64,000 nucleotides of DNA from CAYFHQ01 sp964342805 (GTDB lineage: Bacteria; Bacillota; Clostridia; Peptostreptococcales; Acidaminobacteraceae). Location: positions 1 through 64,000 of the forward strand of contig CAYFHQ010000003.1 of NCBI GenBank assembly GCA_964342805.1. Reading direction: 5' to 3'. Positions 1 through 9,400 of the stretch are shown here, in pieces. Every line of letters starts with the position of its first letter. The stretch's first letter is position 1. Below the pieces are notes generated by a model that saw only the letters and a program-made list of their open reading frames with translations, was not told where the DNA came from and did no database searches. The translations under genes were made by a program, and so were the position numbers.

Positions 1-1287
1 ACCCCAGTAACGCTGGCGGGAGAATACCCAGTCCCGTAGTTTATAGTTGACCTTCTTCGCACCACGACCATGCTCCTCTAGCCAGTCAATGATCTTTGCC
101 TTGGCTTCAGGCACAGCTAGGCCGTTAATGACTTCAGAATTCACTAGGACACCATTTTGGTTGTCTGTAAAGGCTTCTTCCTCCACATTGCCGCCGGACA
201 CAACCTCAATAATGGGTAGGTCGTACTCTTTGGCAAACTCCCAGTCTCTTGTGTCATGGCCCGGTACCGCCATAATAGCACCCGTACCGTAGGTCATCAT
301 GACATAATCAGAAATAAAGATCGGAATGTTCTTTTCAGTTGCAGGGTTAATGGCTTCAAGACCCTCAATACGAACGCCTGTCTTGTCCTTAGTCAAGTTA
401 GCCCGCTCAAACTCAGATTTTTTCTTGGCTTCGTCACGGTAGGCATGAATGGCGTCCATGTTCTTCACACGGTCAGCAAACTGCTCGATCAGTGGGTGCT
501 CTGGAGCAATTACCATGTAGGAGGACCCGTAAATTGTGTCTGGACGCGTGGTGTATACACGTAGTTTTTCGTCTGTGTCTGCAATGGCAAAGTCGATTTC
601 TGCCCCTTCAGACCGACCAATCCAGTTGGTCTGCTGGAGTTTAACCCGCTCAATGTAGTCTACTAGACCCAGGTCGTCAATTAGGCGCTGGGCGTACTCT
701 GTAATCTTAAGCATCCACTGGCTACGTACACGGGAGACAACTTCTGAGCCACAACGCTCGCATGCTCCGCCCACAACCTCTTCATTGGCCAGGCCAACCT
801 TACAACAGGTGCACCAGTTGATTGGTATTTCAGTTTTGTAAGCAAGGTCCTTCTTAAATAGCTGAAGGAAAATCCACTGGGTCCAGCGGAAGTACTCTGG
901 ATCAGTTGTGTTGATTTCACGGCTCCAGTCGAAGGAAATCCCAAGCATTTGTAGCTGACGCTTGAAGTTGGCTACGTTTTTCTTGGTCACTTCCACTGGG
1001 TGGATCTTGTGCTTGATCGCGAAGTTTTCTGTAGGAAGACCAAATGCGTCCCAACCGATTGGGTACAGTACGTTATAACCTTCCAGTCGTCGCTTTCTAG
1101 CCACCACGTCCAGGGCTGTGTAGGATCTTGGGTGACCTACATGAAGGCCATTGCCCGACGGGTATGGGAACTCTACTAGGGCGTAGTACTTTTCCTTACT
1201 GAAGTCATTTTCAGCATGGAATGCACCAGTCTCTTCCCACTTTTGCTGCCACTTGGCTTCAAAGTCCTTTGGATTGTACTTGTTCAT
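1..1287 (-). CDS. leuS: Leucyl-tRNA synthetase, N-terminal part (runs off left edge)
   Basis: Charges tRNA-Leu with leucine in the cytoplasm. The minus strand reads 429 codons from an ATG at 1287 to the window edge without a stop. Visible landmarks are the class I HIGH signature in the form PSGNGLHVGHPRSY near residue 45, a zinc-type CxxC pair (WCTCC ... CERCG), the CP1 editing-domain stretch TTRPDTIYGSSYM, and VFSRQRYWG at the left edge. This order fits bacterial LeuRS (usually about 800-860 residues), so roughly the C-terminal half, including KMSKS, lies outside. A T-box leader with a Leu specifier codon stands directly upstream, which independently supports the identity. Confidence 0.97.
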   Translation of the reverse strand, partial: MNKYNPKDFEAKWQQKWEETGAFHAENDFSKEKYYALVEFPYPSGNGLHVGHPRSYTALDVVARKRRLEGYNVLYPIGWDAFGLPTENFAIKHKIHPVEVTKKNVANFKRQLQMLGISFDWSREINTTDPEYFRWTQWIFLQLFKKDLAYKTEIPINWCTCCKVGLANEEVVGGACERCGSEVVSRVRSQWMLKITEYAQRLIDDLGLVDYIERVKLQQTNWIGRSEGAEIDFAIADTDEKLRVYTTRPDTIYGSSYMVIAPEHPLIEQFADRVKNMDAIHAYRDEAKKKSEFERANLTKDKTGVRIEGLEAINPATEKNIPIFISDYVMMTYGTGAIMAVPGHDTRDWEFAKEYDLPIIEVVSGGNVEEEAFTDNQNGVLVNSEVINGLAVPEAKAKIIDWLEEHGRGAKKVNYKLRDWVFSRQRYWG

Positions 1288-1320
1288 TGCTTCCTCTCCT
1301 CTCCGGTGACCCGCACCGGT

Positions 1321-1565
1321 CCAATAAAAAAGAGCCTACGTCTTATTGTAAAGACGAAGGCTCGCGTTACCACTCTACTTGACGGCTTGGCCGTCCACTT
1401 GTGTGCACTGTAACGGGCGCACCCGTGATTGCTAGTAAGATTTCTCCGTTCACGCTCAAGACTCCCGGACGAGTTCAGCCGTGTCGCTACGTCTTCACAC
1501 CCACCAGACGCTCTCTTTCAGTCGACTACCTGCCTACTACTTCCGTTCCCAGTCTCTATTCTTAT
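1321..1565 (-). promoter_or_regulatory. T-box leader riboswitch for leuS
   Basis: On the minus strand the leader contains a Stem I-like region (GACTGGGAACGGAAGTAG, GAAAGAGAGC, GGTGTGAAGAC). It then has a specifier-loop segment TGAACTCG in which CTC (complement of 1471-1473) is a leucine codon, and finally the T-box core AGAGTGGTAACGCG. The TGGT of the core can pair with an ACCA acceptor end. It ends in a terminator helix. Uncharged tRNA-Leu should favour the antiterminator and switch leuS on. Confidence 0.93.
1326..1363 (-). terminator. Intrinsic terminator of the leuS T-box
   Basis: The stem is GAGCCT/AGGCTC plus CGTCTT/AAGACG around a six-base loop, followed on the minus strand by a run of T. 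Its 5' arm overlaps the T-box core, so terminator and antiterminator are mutually exclusive. Confidence 0.9.
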
Positions 1566-1571
1566 GTGCGT

Positions 1572-1600
1572 ATTGTAGCACATGGGCCCGGGAAGTTCAA
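1572..1600 (-). promoter_or_regulatory. SigA-type promoter for the leuS leader
   Basis: The minus strand has TTGAAC, 17 bp, then TACAAT. The predicted start near 1565 coincides with the beginning of the T-box Stem I. Confidence 0.75.
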
Positions 1601-1671
1601 GGAATTGGTTTTCCTTTCCATGGTTTTCCCAAAAACCACGGGGTAAATAAGTGACAAGACAGGAGGACGCC

Positions 1672-2616
1672 ATGAGACTTTGCCTATCCATATTTTTAAT
1701 TGCCATGCTTTTCATAGGGTGTAGCGTGCCCAATGCAAGCCCCCTTGAAGATGCGCCCGCAAGAGAGGACCTTGCTGACAAGGAACTTTCCCGCACCACT
1801 TTGTCACTCACCGACGGGGAAAAGTCCGCCATCGATGCCCTCCGCGCTCAAGGGCCACTCAAAGTTGCCATGCGCAAGGTCAGTACAGTATATGAGGAAC
1901 GGAACGGCGAAATCATAGGCTACAACTATCATTTAATTCAGGAGTTTGCCAACATGATGGACTTGGACTTGGACATTACCTTTGTGGACTCGGTGACCGA
2001 TTTTTATGCCGTAGACGGTGCCATCCCCTCCCAAGTCATGACCCAGGAGACCTATGCCTACTCCCCAGATCTCATGGACCAAGTCCATGTCTATGCAGAC
2101 ACCATCACCCTCTTGCCCTGGCGGGAAGAGGCCTCCCTCATGATCCCCGTTGTCCCCATTCAAGAACTCCTGATCGTCCGACTGGGATGTGAAGTGTCTG
2201 AGCTCCACGAGCTGGAAGGCAAGACTTTAGCCATTCAGCCGGACTCCTCCTACGCCTTTACCATGGCCCAGGTGTCAGAAACTAAAAAAGTCACCTTTAA
2301 CACCTTTGAAGTAACCACCATACCAGAAACCATATTGGCTGTCAGCCAGGGAGATGCGGACTTTACCATCCACGACAGCAACCGGGCCTTTATTGAAATT
2401 GAGAACAGCGACAAGATTCAGATGGGCATTCCCGTTGCTGAAATCAAACAAGTGGGTTGGGCAGTCAACAAGGACCACCCAGACCTCTATAGGGTCCTCA
2501 TGCGGTTCATTGAACAGACCAAACTAGACGGTCGTTTCGAAGCCTACTGGAGCAAGGACTATAGTATAACCTTTACGGATTACTTTCAGTTTTTGAGTGA
2601 TGGGGCTGTGAAATAA
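1672..2616 (+). CDS. Extracellular solute-binding lipoprotein, family 3 (amino-acid type)
   Basis: A 314-residue protein resembling the substrate-binding subunits of polar amino acid ABC transporters, or the free-standing sensor versions. It starts with a signal peptide ending in the lipobox LFIGC, so it should be lipid-anchored outside the membrane. Family features are the opening LKVAMRKVS strand, a first lobe with FANMMDLDLDITF, and a hinge segment followed by GKTLAIQPDSSYAF. I chose the ATG at 1672 because AGGAGG lies six bases upstream; an upstream in-frame GTG at 1651 would place that site inside the gene. No permease or ATPase gene is adjacent, so transport or signalling is open. The ligand is unknown. 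Confidence 0.8.
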   Translation: MRLCLSIFLIAMLFIGCSVPNASPLEDAPAREDLADKELSRTTLSLTDGEKSAIDALRAQGPLKVAMRKVSTVYEERNGEIIGYNYHLIQEFANMMDLDLDITFVDSVTDFYAVDGAIPSQVMTQETYAYSPDLMDQVHVYADTITLLPWREEASLMIPVVPIQELLIVRLGCEVSELHELEGKTLAIQPDSSYAFTMAQVSETKKVTFNTFEVTTIPETILAVSQGDADFTIHDSNRAFIEIENSDKIQMGIPVAEIKQVGWAVNKDHPDLYRVLMRFIEQTKLDGRFEAYWSKDYSITFTDYFQFLSDGAVK

Positions 2617-2626
2617 TATGACGAAT

Positions 2627-2674
2627 AAGGCCCCTCCCCTGTACACTTCAATAGTGTACAGGAAAGGGGCCTTT
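2627..2674. terminator. Bidirectional terminator between binding protein gene and psuG
   Basis: A long hairpin (GGCCCCT, then CCTGTACAC pairing with GTGTACAGG, then AGGGGCC) separates two convergent genes and can serve both strands. The flanking T runs are short. Confidence 0.75.
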
Positions 2675-2708
2675 CCTAGGTCGAAATTTGATGGTTCCTT
2701 TTTGTTGG

Positions 2709-3632
2709 TTATTTCAAGTTGGCAAACTCAACGGCAATCTTTGTACCCACTCGGGCATTGTTGAATACCAATTCAATATTGGAGTTGAGACTATCTCCAC
2801 CAGTGATTTCCTTCACTTTTGCCAGAAGGAATGGTGTAGACTCCTTACCCTTGATCCCCTGCTCTTCTGCTTCTTTCAAAGCTGTTTCAATGGCATTGGT
2901 GATCTTGTCATAGTCCATTTCATGTTCCGTAGGAATTGGGTTGCCGATAACAATGCCACCCTTAAGGCCCATGTCCCACTTTGCCTTCATTGCTTTTGCT
3001 ACTTCCTCAGGTTGGTCTACCTTGTAATCAACGCCGAAGCCAGATTTTTGTGTATAGAAGGCAGGGAACTCTTCTGTTCCGAAGCCAACAACTGGCACAC
3101 CATTCGTTTCCAGGTATTCCAGCGTCAGTCCGATGTCTAGAATGGACTTGGCACCGGCACAGATGACCGCAACGTCGGTATTGGCCAGTTCTTGAAGGTC
3201 AGCAGAAATATCGAATGTTTCCTCAGCACCCCGGTGTACACCTCCGATACCACCCGTTACAAAGGTTTTGATCCCAGCCATGGCTGCAATGATCATAGTG
3301 GACGCCACTGTTGTCGCCCCATCAATCCCTTTGGCAACGATAAAGGGCAGGTCCCGACGGGAGGCCTTTTTAATGGCTAATCCTGTTTTACCGAAGTACT
3401 CCAGTTCTTCAGGAGAAAGTCCTGCTTTCAGTCTGCCACCGATAATGGCAATGGTAGCTGGGACAGCCCCATTTTCTCGGACAATTTCCTCCACCTTGCG
3501 AGCTGTTTCCACGTTTTGTGGGTAAGGCATACCATGGGAAATGATCGTTGACTCCAGGGCCACAACTGGCTTGCCCGCATTCAGAGCCTCTTGCACCTCT
3601 GGTGCGATATCTAAATAGTTTTGTAGATTCAT
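2709..3632 (-). CDS. psuG: Pseudouridine-5'-phosphate glycosidase
   Basis: Cleaves pseudouridine 5'-phosphate to uracil and ribose 5-phosphate in the cytoplasm. The 307 residues match the PsuG/IndA family along the whole length: ALESTIISHGMPYPQN near residue 25 with the Glu equivalent to the metal/catalytic site, GGIGGVHRGAEETFDISADL around 127-146, and AGAKSILDIG with the probable Schiff-base Lys162. The ATG follows an AAGGAGG site that lies in the end of psuK, and only five bases separate the two genes. Co-transcription with the kinase is therefore very likely and gives the standard two-step pseudouridine salvage route. No transporter gene accompanies the pair here. Confidence 0.95.
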   Translation of the reverse strand: MNLQNYLDIAPEVQEALNAGKPVVALESTIISHGMPYPQNVETARKVEEIVRENGAVPATIAIIGGRLKAGLSPEELEYFGKTGLAIKKASRRDLPFIVAKGIDGATTVASTMIIAAMAGIKTFVTGGIGGVHRGAEETFDISADLQELANTDVAVICAGAKSILDIGLTLEYLETNGVPVVGFGTEEFPAFYTQKSGFGVDYKVDQPEEVAKAMKAKWDMGLKGGIVIGNPIPTEHEMDYDKITNAIETALKEAEEQGIKGKESTPFLLAKVKEITGGDSLNSNIELVFNNARVGTKIAVEFANLK

Positions 3633-3637
3633 TATGC

Positions 3638-4723
3638 TTATTCCTCCTTCATATAGTTCAAAACCCTGGCCTGAGAGAGTTCAGGGTTAATGGTTTCCTC
3701 ACTTTGAACAGCGAGCGCTGAAGCACTGGCTGCAAAGGCTATGGCCGTTTCCGTTTCAAAGCCTTCCATGAAGCCGTAGACGAGGCCTGCCATAAAGGCG
3801 TCTCCCGCACCGGTGGCGTTGACCATTTCCACTTGGGTGGGATGGTAGACACCGGTCTCAACACCGTCTCCCCATACAATCCCTTGGGTTCCAAGGCTGA
3901 TATAGGTCCGTTTGACGCCAAGTTCCTGGAAGCGTTGCAAGGCGATCTTGGCATCCTCAACAGTATTGACCTTGACGCCGGTCATTTGCTCAGCTTCAAT
4001 CCGGTTGGGTTTCAGGGTATGAATGTGGCCGAGGAGTCCTTTGATCTTTTCAGATTTGGCAGCACTCACTGTGTCCACAAAAAAGGCCGTGTTTGGAAAG
4101 TTGCTCATGAGGTATTCGAGGACAGCCCTAGACAAGTTGGTGTCCAATACCACAACAGTGGCTCCTGCAATGAGTTTTCCATATTTACTAAGATAGTCCA
4201 CAGAGATCTGGTCGGTTATGTCCATGTCAGACATGGCTAGCTTCATATCCCCCGCGTCATCCAAGATACTCATATAAATGGATGTGCTGTAGTGGTCCAA
4301 GACCAGGGCCTTGGACAAGTCCAGATCCACCATACGGGCTTCTTCTAATATTTTCTTTCCATAGACGTCGTTGCCAATGGCTGTCAGCATTTTTGTTGTG
4401 ATTCCCAGACGAGACAGGTTTTCAGCAATGTTTCTGCCGACACCGCCCATACTCATTTTAATTTTGCCCGGGTTGGAATCCTCCATGTTGAGGACCTGCG
4501 AGGGAAAGCCGATGATATCCACGTTAGCACCACCAATGACCAAGGCATAGGCTCCTTCTTTCAAAATATAGCCCTTGCCCAGGATCATGCCCTTTCGGGA
4601 CAGGTTCAAAATATGAACAGCAACACTGGACCGCTGGATACCCAACTGGTCAGCAATCTCTTGCTGTGTAATCATGGGGTTTTCTCGAATGAGATCATAA
4701 ATTTCTTTTTCGCGATTTGTCAT
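3638..4723 (-). CDS. psuK: PfkB-family pseudouridine kinase with N-terminal helix-turn-helix
   Basis: Phosphorylates pseudouridine to its 5'-phosphate, the substrate of the following psuG. Residues 1-60 form a winged helix-turn-helix (REKEIYDLIRENPMITQQEIADQLG). From about residue 65 onward comes a ribokinase/PfkB fold with GGVGRNIAENLSRLG and the C-terminal signature NATGAGDAFMAGL, whose Asp is the catalytic base. The start at 4723 is set by an AGGTG site. The reading frame is open to 4828, but that extension has no ribosome site and overlaps the promoter. The fused DNA-binding domain suggests autoregulation by substrate level. The pseudouridine assignment rests on the neighbour psuG; the fold alone only says sugar/nucleoside kinase. 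Confidence 0.88.
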   Translation of the reverse strand: MTNREKEIYDLIRENPMITQQEIADQLGIQRSSVAVHILNLSRKGMILGKGYILKEGAYALVIGGANVDIIGFPSQVLNMEDSNPGKIKMSMGGVGRNIAENLSRLGITTKMLTAIGNDVYGKKILEEARMVDLDLSKALVLDHYSTSIYMSILDDAGDMKLAMSDMDITDQISVDYLSKYGKLIAGATVVVLDTNLSRAVLEYLMSNFPNTAFFVDTVSAAKSEKIKGLLGHIHTLKPNRIEAEQMTGVKVNTVEDAKIALQRFQELGVKRTYISLGTQGIVWGDGVETGVYHPTQVEMVNATGAGDAFMAGLVYGFMEGFETETAIAFAASASALAVQSEETINPELSQARVLNYMKEE

Positions 4724-4756
4724 ACATTCACCTACTTTGTTTTTAAGCACATGTTT

Positions 4757-4785
4757 ATAATACAGCATTGTGTTTATTTCGTCAA
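4757..4785 (-). promoter_or_regulatory. SigA promoter of the psuK-psuG operon
   Basis: TTGACG, 17 bp, TATTAT on the minus strand, about 34 bases upstream of the psuK start. This position also excludes the longer open frame as the real start. Confidence 0.8.
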
Positions 4786-4848
4786 CACTTTGTCTATTAC
4801 ACTTGCGTAATGTATACCAAAAATCCATACGGACAAGTTGCCATACGC

Positions 4849-4890
4849 AAAAAGAAGCGCCCTTGGACCTTGGTCCTCGGTAACGCTTCT
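4849..4890 (-). terminator. Terminator of the corrinoid adenosyltransferase gene
   Basis: AGAAGCG pairs with CGCTTCT, with a further ACC/GGT inner stem, and is followed by five T on the minus strand. Confidence 0.7.
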
Positions 4891-4933
4891 GATCTTTACA
4901 GGATGTCTATTCACTTGCTTTTGCCGGCTTTGA

Positions 4934-5479
4934 CTAACAGTCTATCCCCTCTCGGGACAAGACTCCCTGGGTGTAATAGTGTTTCACTTCCCTCATTTCA
5001 GTCACTAGGTCTGCACCCTCTATCCAAAGGGAAGGGGCTTGTCTTCCTGTTAGAATAACCTCTGTGTGGGCTGCCTTGCCCTCCACAGCCTTCCAAACGG
5101 CCTCAGGTGTGAGAAACTTCAGGTAGACCGCTATGGCAACCTCGTCTAAGACCACCAGGTCATAGTCACCGGACGACATTCGGTCTGCTATGTGTGCTAA
5201 ACCCGCCACTGCCATATCTGCGTCCTCTTGGTCTGGATCTCTGAATATTGTGCAGTCCTTGCCATACTGGACAATCTCAACCTGATCGAAGTGGTTTTCT
5301 ATTTTTGTTTCGCTATACTTCATGGCTTTAACGAACTGGCCCACAAAGACCTTGCGACCGGCCATGATGGACCGGAGGACAACACCAAACGCAGCTGTTG
5401 ATTTTCCCTTCCCATCACCAGTATAGACGTGGATATAGCCCTTTGACTGGTCTTGTTCCACTGGATCAATCTTTTCCAT
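4934..5479 (-). CDS. cobO: Cob(I)yrinic acid a,c-diamide / cob(I)alamin adenosyltransferase
   Basis: Transfers the adenosyl group of ATP to reduced corrinoids to make adenosylcobalamin. The 181-residue protein is of CobA/CobO/BtuR type: a P-loop of the unusual form TGDGKGKSTAAFG near residue 21-33, a Walker-B-like YDLVVLDEVAIAV near 115, and the closing LTGRQAPSLWIEGADLVTEM. I start it at the ATG at 5479, preceded by AGAGG. An upstream in-frame start at 5512 would run into the repeat region and has no ribosome site. No other cobalamin gene is in the window. Alternative names cobA and btuR refer to the same family. Confidence 0.93.
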   Translation of the reverse strand: MEKIDPVEQDQSKGYIHVYTGDGKGKSTAAFGVVLRSIMAGRKVFVGQFVKAMKYSETKIENHFDQVEIVQYGKDCTIFRDPDQEDADMAVAGLAHIADRMSSGDYDLVVLDEVAIAVYLKFLTPEAVWKAVEGKAAHTEVILTGRQAPSLWIEGADLVTEMREVKHYYTQGVLSREGIDC

Positions 5480-5510
5480 GCACGCCTCTTTCTGTGCAGT
5501 ATCTCTGCTC

Positions 5511-5581
5511 AATAGTACCTCGTATTCAGAATCGTACCTCGTACCATAATTGTACCTCGTGCCAGAATAGCACCTCGAGCC
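5511..5581 (-). repeat. Four imperfect 18-19-bp tandem units, each able to form a small hairpin
   Basis: Read on the minus strand, units start with GAGGTGC or GAGGTAC and carry an ATTCTG/ATTATG-like centre. In unit 1 GTGC can pair with GCAC, and in unit 2 GTAC with GTAC, so the paired bases change together. The array fills the leader just upstream of the adenosyltransferase gene. Function unknown. Confidence 0.6.
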
Positions 5582-5607
5582 AGTTAGAATACTTCTAACG
5601 TTATCAA

Positions 5608-6396
5608 CTAAAGTTTGTTCCTCATGTCATTGAGGATATAGAAGCCCTGGTCATTGGCCAATTTTTTCAAGTCATAAACAATGTCTAGCTCTGTTAACTG
5701 GCGAAGGATACCACCCGCTTCAGTGATAATTACTTCCATGGCTGCCGTGTCCCAAATCATGGTCCGGCCACAATTATAGTAGACTTCGTAGTCCCCTTTT
5801 GCAATCCGGCACCCCTTGAGGCTACTCCCCATGGCGGTTACGGTTTCAATCCGGTCCAAATTCCGGTCCACATAGTCCTGACAGCGCTTGGATTGGTGGC
5901 TACGGGACTGGAGGACCCGAAGCTGGTCTACCCGATCCGAAACCCATATTTGCTCTGGTTCCTGGTTGCCAAGCTGCAAATAAGCCCCATGGCCATCCAC
6001 AGCAAAGTACATTTCATCAAAAACCGGGGCATACACCACGCCTAAAACAATAATTTTTTCGTAGGTCAAGGCGATATTCACAGTGAACTCGTCATTCTTT
6101 TTGATAAACTCCTTGGTGCCATCTACAGGGTCAACAATCCAACACCAGGAATGTTCGTTGGCTTGGAAGTCGTCAACGGTCTCCTCCGTAAGGATTGGGT
6201 AGCTTGGGAAGGCTGATGACAAAATATCGATAATCTTTCCATCGGCCCGTAAGTCAGCTTCCGTCAGCGGAGACTTGTCCGACTTGTAATCCACTTGAAA
6301 GTCCCGTTGGTAAACGTCCATGATTTCTTTTCCGGCTTCCCGTGCAGCCTCTAAGGCCGCCTGGAGTTCTGCTTGCAACTTTTTCATCTGATTCAT
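5608..6396 (-). CDS. cysQ: 3'(2'),5'-bisphosphate nucleotidase (inositol monophosphatase fold)
   Basis: Hydrolyses 3'-phosphoadenosine 5'-phosphate to AMP and phosphate, which removes a by-product of sulfate activation that inhibits RNA-degrading enzymes. The 262 residues show the metal-binding motifs of the IMPase superfamily in order: LTEE, then DPVDGTKEF around residue 92, and WDTAAMEVIITEAGG near the C-terminus. The specific insert EFIKKNDEFTVNIAL is typical of CysQ rather than inositol phosphatases. The gene starts nine bases after the stop of sbcC, so it is probably read from the same transcript. Substrate range is inferred from family only. Confidence 0.9.
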   Translation of the reverse strand: MNQMKKLQAELQAALEAAREAGKEIMDVYQRDFQVDYKSDKSPLTEADLRADGKIIDILSSAFPSYPILTEETVDDFQANEHSWCWIVDPVDGTKEFIKKNDEFTVNIALTYEKIIVLGVVYAPVFDEMYFAVDGHGAYLQLGNQEPEQIWVSDRVDQLRVLQSRSHQSKRCQDYVDRNLDRIETVTAMGSSLKGCRIAKGDYEVYYNCGRTMIWDTAAMEVIITEAGGILRQLTELDIVYDLKKLANDQGFYILNDMRNKL

Positions 6397-6405
6397 ATTG
6401 TCCGC

Positions 6406-9400
6406 CTAGGTCATCTCAATCTTGGTTGTTGTTCCTTTTACCCCCGCTATGGCTGGTTCCACCACCAGCTGGATGGGGACTCTATTCTTTAGTTCTTCAA
6501 CATGGGTGATAATCCCTACTGCCATTTGCTCATTCCATAACTTTTCAAGGGAAGACATGACAATATCAAGTAGGCCATGGTCTAGGGTACCAAAACCTTC
6601 ATCCAGGAAGAAGAATTCCAAGGTAGATTTACCCTTTAGCTGGATTTGACTGGACAGGGCCAAGGACAAGCTTAGGGCCGCCAAGAAGGTTTCTCCCCCA
6701 GATAGGGTGTTGGTGTCCCGTCTTACCCCACCACTGTAGTGGTCACATATAATGAAATTACCCTTGTCATCCAACTCTAAACTATAGCGGTGGCTGGTGA
6801 TGTCCATGAGGCGGTCTGACGCCTCTAGGGCTATGTATCGCAAGTGCCGCATGGCAACAAACTCCACAAAGCGGTTGCCCTTAATGAGCTTGAGAATCTG
6901 GTCCAAAACTGCCCGCACCGAACGAACTTGAGACAGGCGCTCCAAAATGGATGACAGGGTCTTAAGGTCTTCACGCTTTTGCTTCACTTGCTCAATCAGG
7001 GTTGCCACCCTTTGATGGAGCTCCCTGTAGGCCTTTTCCGCCTGGCTGCTTTCCTCTTTGACTTGACTCAGTTGGTCTGCCGTCACTCGACGGCTACCCA
7101 GTTTTTCACTCAAATCCTTTTCCCGAGACTTAAAAATGGCCATTTGCTGCTTGTGGTGTTGGATCGCCTCTGCCATTTCCTTCTGCTTTTCTGGAGATAG
7201 GACATGGGCTTCCACCGCCTGACGATTGTCAAAGGTAGACTCCTTTAAGGCGGAAAGTAGATCCTCCTCTACCAGAGCCAGGGCCCCTTGGTCCTTGACC
7301 AACTGTCCACGAACAGTGGCCAGTCGGGTCACCAGGTCTTGGTAGGACTTTTCTGTGGTTTTAGACACTTCTTCCAAGGCTTCATGGGCCTGGGTCCAAT
7401 CGACCTTCCTCTGGCTCCAAATGGATTGGGCCTGGTACAGGGTGTTTTCTCCAAGAAGATCAACCAGCTTGTTTTGCAGGTCATCCAACTGGACTCTGAT
7501 CTGTTCTCCATCCCTCTTAATGTCAGAAAGGAGTCGGTTGCCAGCTTCGACCTTAGGTCGCAGGACCTCCAAGTCCTCTTTGAGCGCCCTCGCTTGTTTC
7601 TGTAAAACCTTCTGCTGTTTCCGATTATTCACCAGGGCTTCTTCCAGCTTCTCAGCTTGAATCAAACGTTCACTAAAGCTTTGATGAGACTCTTCCTCAA
7701 GGGCAGTTCCTTGTCTAAGGACAAGGAGTTTTTCCTGGCAGACTTGGCCTTCAGCTCTAAACTCCTCCACTTGCTTTTTTCTGTGATCCAAGGTAGTTTC
7801 TGTGTTACTTAACAAGATGGTCTGAGCTTGTAGGTCCTTTTCCAATCGGTCAAGAAGTCCTTCTTCCCTCCAGTTCATACGCTGGCCATGGTGGGCTCTC
7901 AAGTTGGCTAAAGCCTCACGGTCAAGGGGATCTGAAGCTACCAATAGCTCCTTGATCTGGCCTCGTCGAACTTCTAACTGATCTAGACCCAGCTTGAGTT
8001 TTTCAATAGCTATACGTGCCGCCTGCATGTCTTCTTCCAGGCTGAGGCCTAAGACTGTGTCCACTTGCTCAACTGGCCTGGCTTGGTAGACATGGGGATG
8101 GTCCTCACTCCCACACAGGGGGCAGGGCGTTTGGTCCAGGAGGTGGAGGCTCAAGTCTTGAAGTATGGTGTCCCGCAAGTTGTCCTCTCTAGCCTTAGCC
8201 CACTCCTGGTATTGGTTTTCAGATTTGGCCAAGTGGACCCTTGTTTGCTCCAGCCTCTCCTGACCCTGGACCACTTCTTTGTCCAGGTCCCCCAGTTCCT
8301 TTTCCAGTTGCTCAATCTCATGGTTGAGGATTTCCAAGCGAACCCATTTCCCCTGGTCCCTCTGCCGCTTTAAGTTGGCCGCCACTTGTTTATGTTTGTC
8401 AGCCACTTCTTGAATGGCCGTGAATGCCTCTTTCTCCTTTTCCCTTAGACGCTTATGTTCTTGTTCCAGTTGAGCGCCTGCTTGCAGGTCCTTTAGACTA
8501 CTGGTTTCCTGAGTATGAGCTGTTTCCCAGGACTCAAGGGCAATCATTTCCTCCTGCAGTTTGCCTTCCTGGTCAACTAGGGTCTTCAGTTGCTCGCTAT
8601 GGGCCTTGACACTGATTTTTTCCCGTTTGTAGTCATCCAATAGCTTGAGCCGTTTTTCTTGCAGGCCATCAGCTTTTTCAGACGCTTCTTTTGCCTGCTT
8701 CAAAAGGAGATCTTCCTTAACCAGCCAGGCCTGCTGCTGGGACCATTGGTCTTGGTGGTCAAGCCATTGTTTCTGGATTCTTGACCGGGTTTGGGCTTGA
8801 GTACTTTCTTGCTTTTCAAGGTCTTTAACGGATGTAGTGGTCTTTACCAAAGACTGCTCTGTACTTTGAAGTTGTCTCAAGATAGGAACAATTTTTTGGG
8901 CCTCTCTGGCCATATGTAGGTTCTTTTCCTCGGCCTCAATGGCCTCAGATTGACCTTCAAGAATCTTTCGTTCACGACTGGCTTGGTCAAAAGCCTGGGT
9001 CCATTGAAACTCTTGCTCCAGTGTTTGGGTCTTTTTTGTGAGATCCCGCCACAGGCCTTCACTTTTTTCCAAGGTGGCTTTTTGGCCTTCCAGAAGGGTT
9101 TCTTGCTCTTTTAATGTTTCAGGCGTTACGTCGGCATACCGCTCTAACTCTCCAGTGGCCAGGTGCTCCATTTTTTCCAGACGGCGGTCAGATTTACGCA
9201 CCTTGTCCGTCAGCGCACCCCCGTATTCCCGCAGGTTTAGAATTCTTTCCAGCATGTCCCGACGTTCCTTGCCACCCAGGGTGAGAAAGTCGCTAAACTT
9301 ACCTTGGGGTAAGACGACAGACCGGGTAAAATCAGCAGCCGTCAGGCCCAAAAGGTCAACGATCCTTTCATTGACCTCCCGGGTTTTGTCCAGGAGTTCC

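Noticed and set aside
1620..1642. Hairpin TGGTTTT/AAAACCA upstream of the solute-binding gene as a terminator
   Set aside because: No T run in either direction and no gene to terminate; it may be an operator, but the support is too weak to list.
5511..5581. CRISPR array
   Set aside because: Units are 18-19 bp, imperfect and contiguous, without unique spacers, and no cas gene is near.
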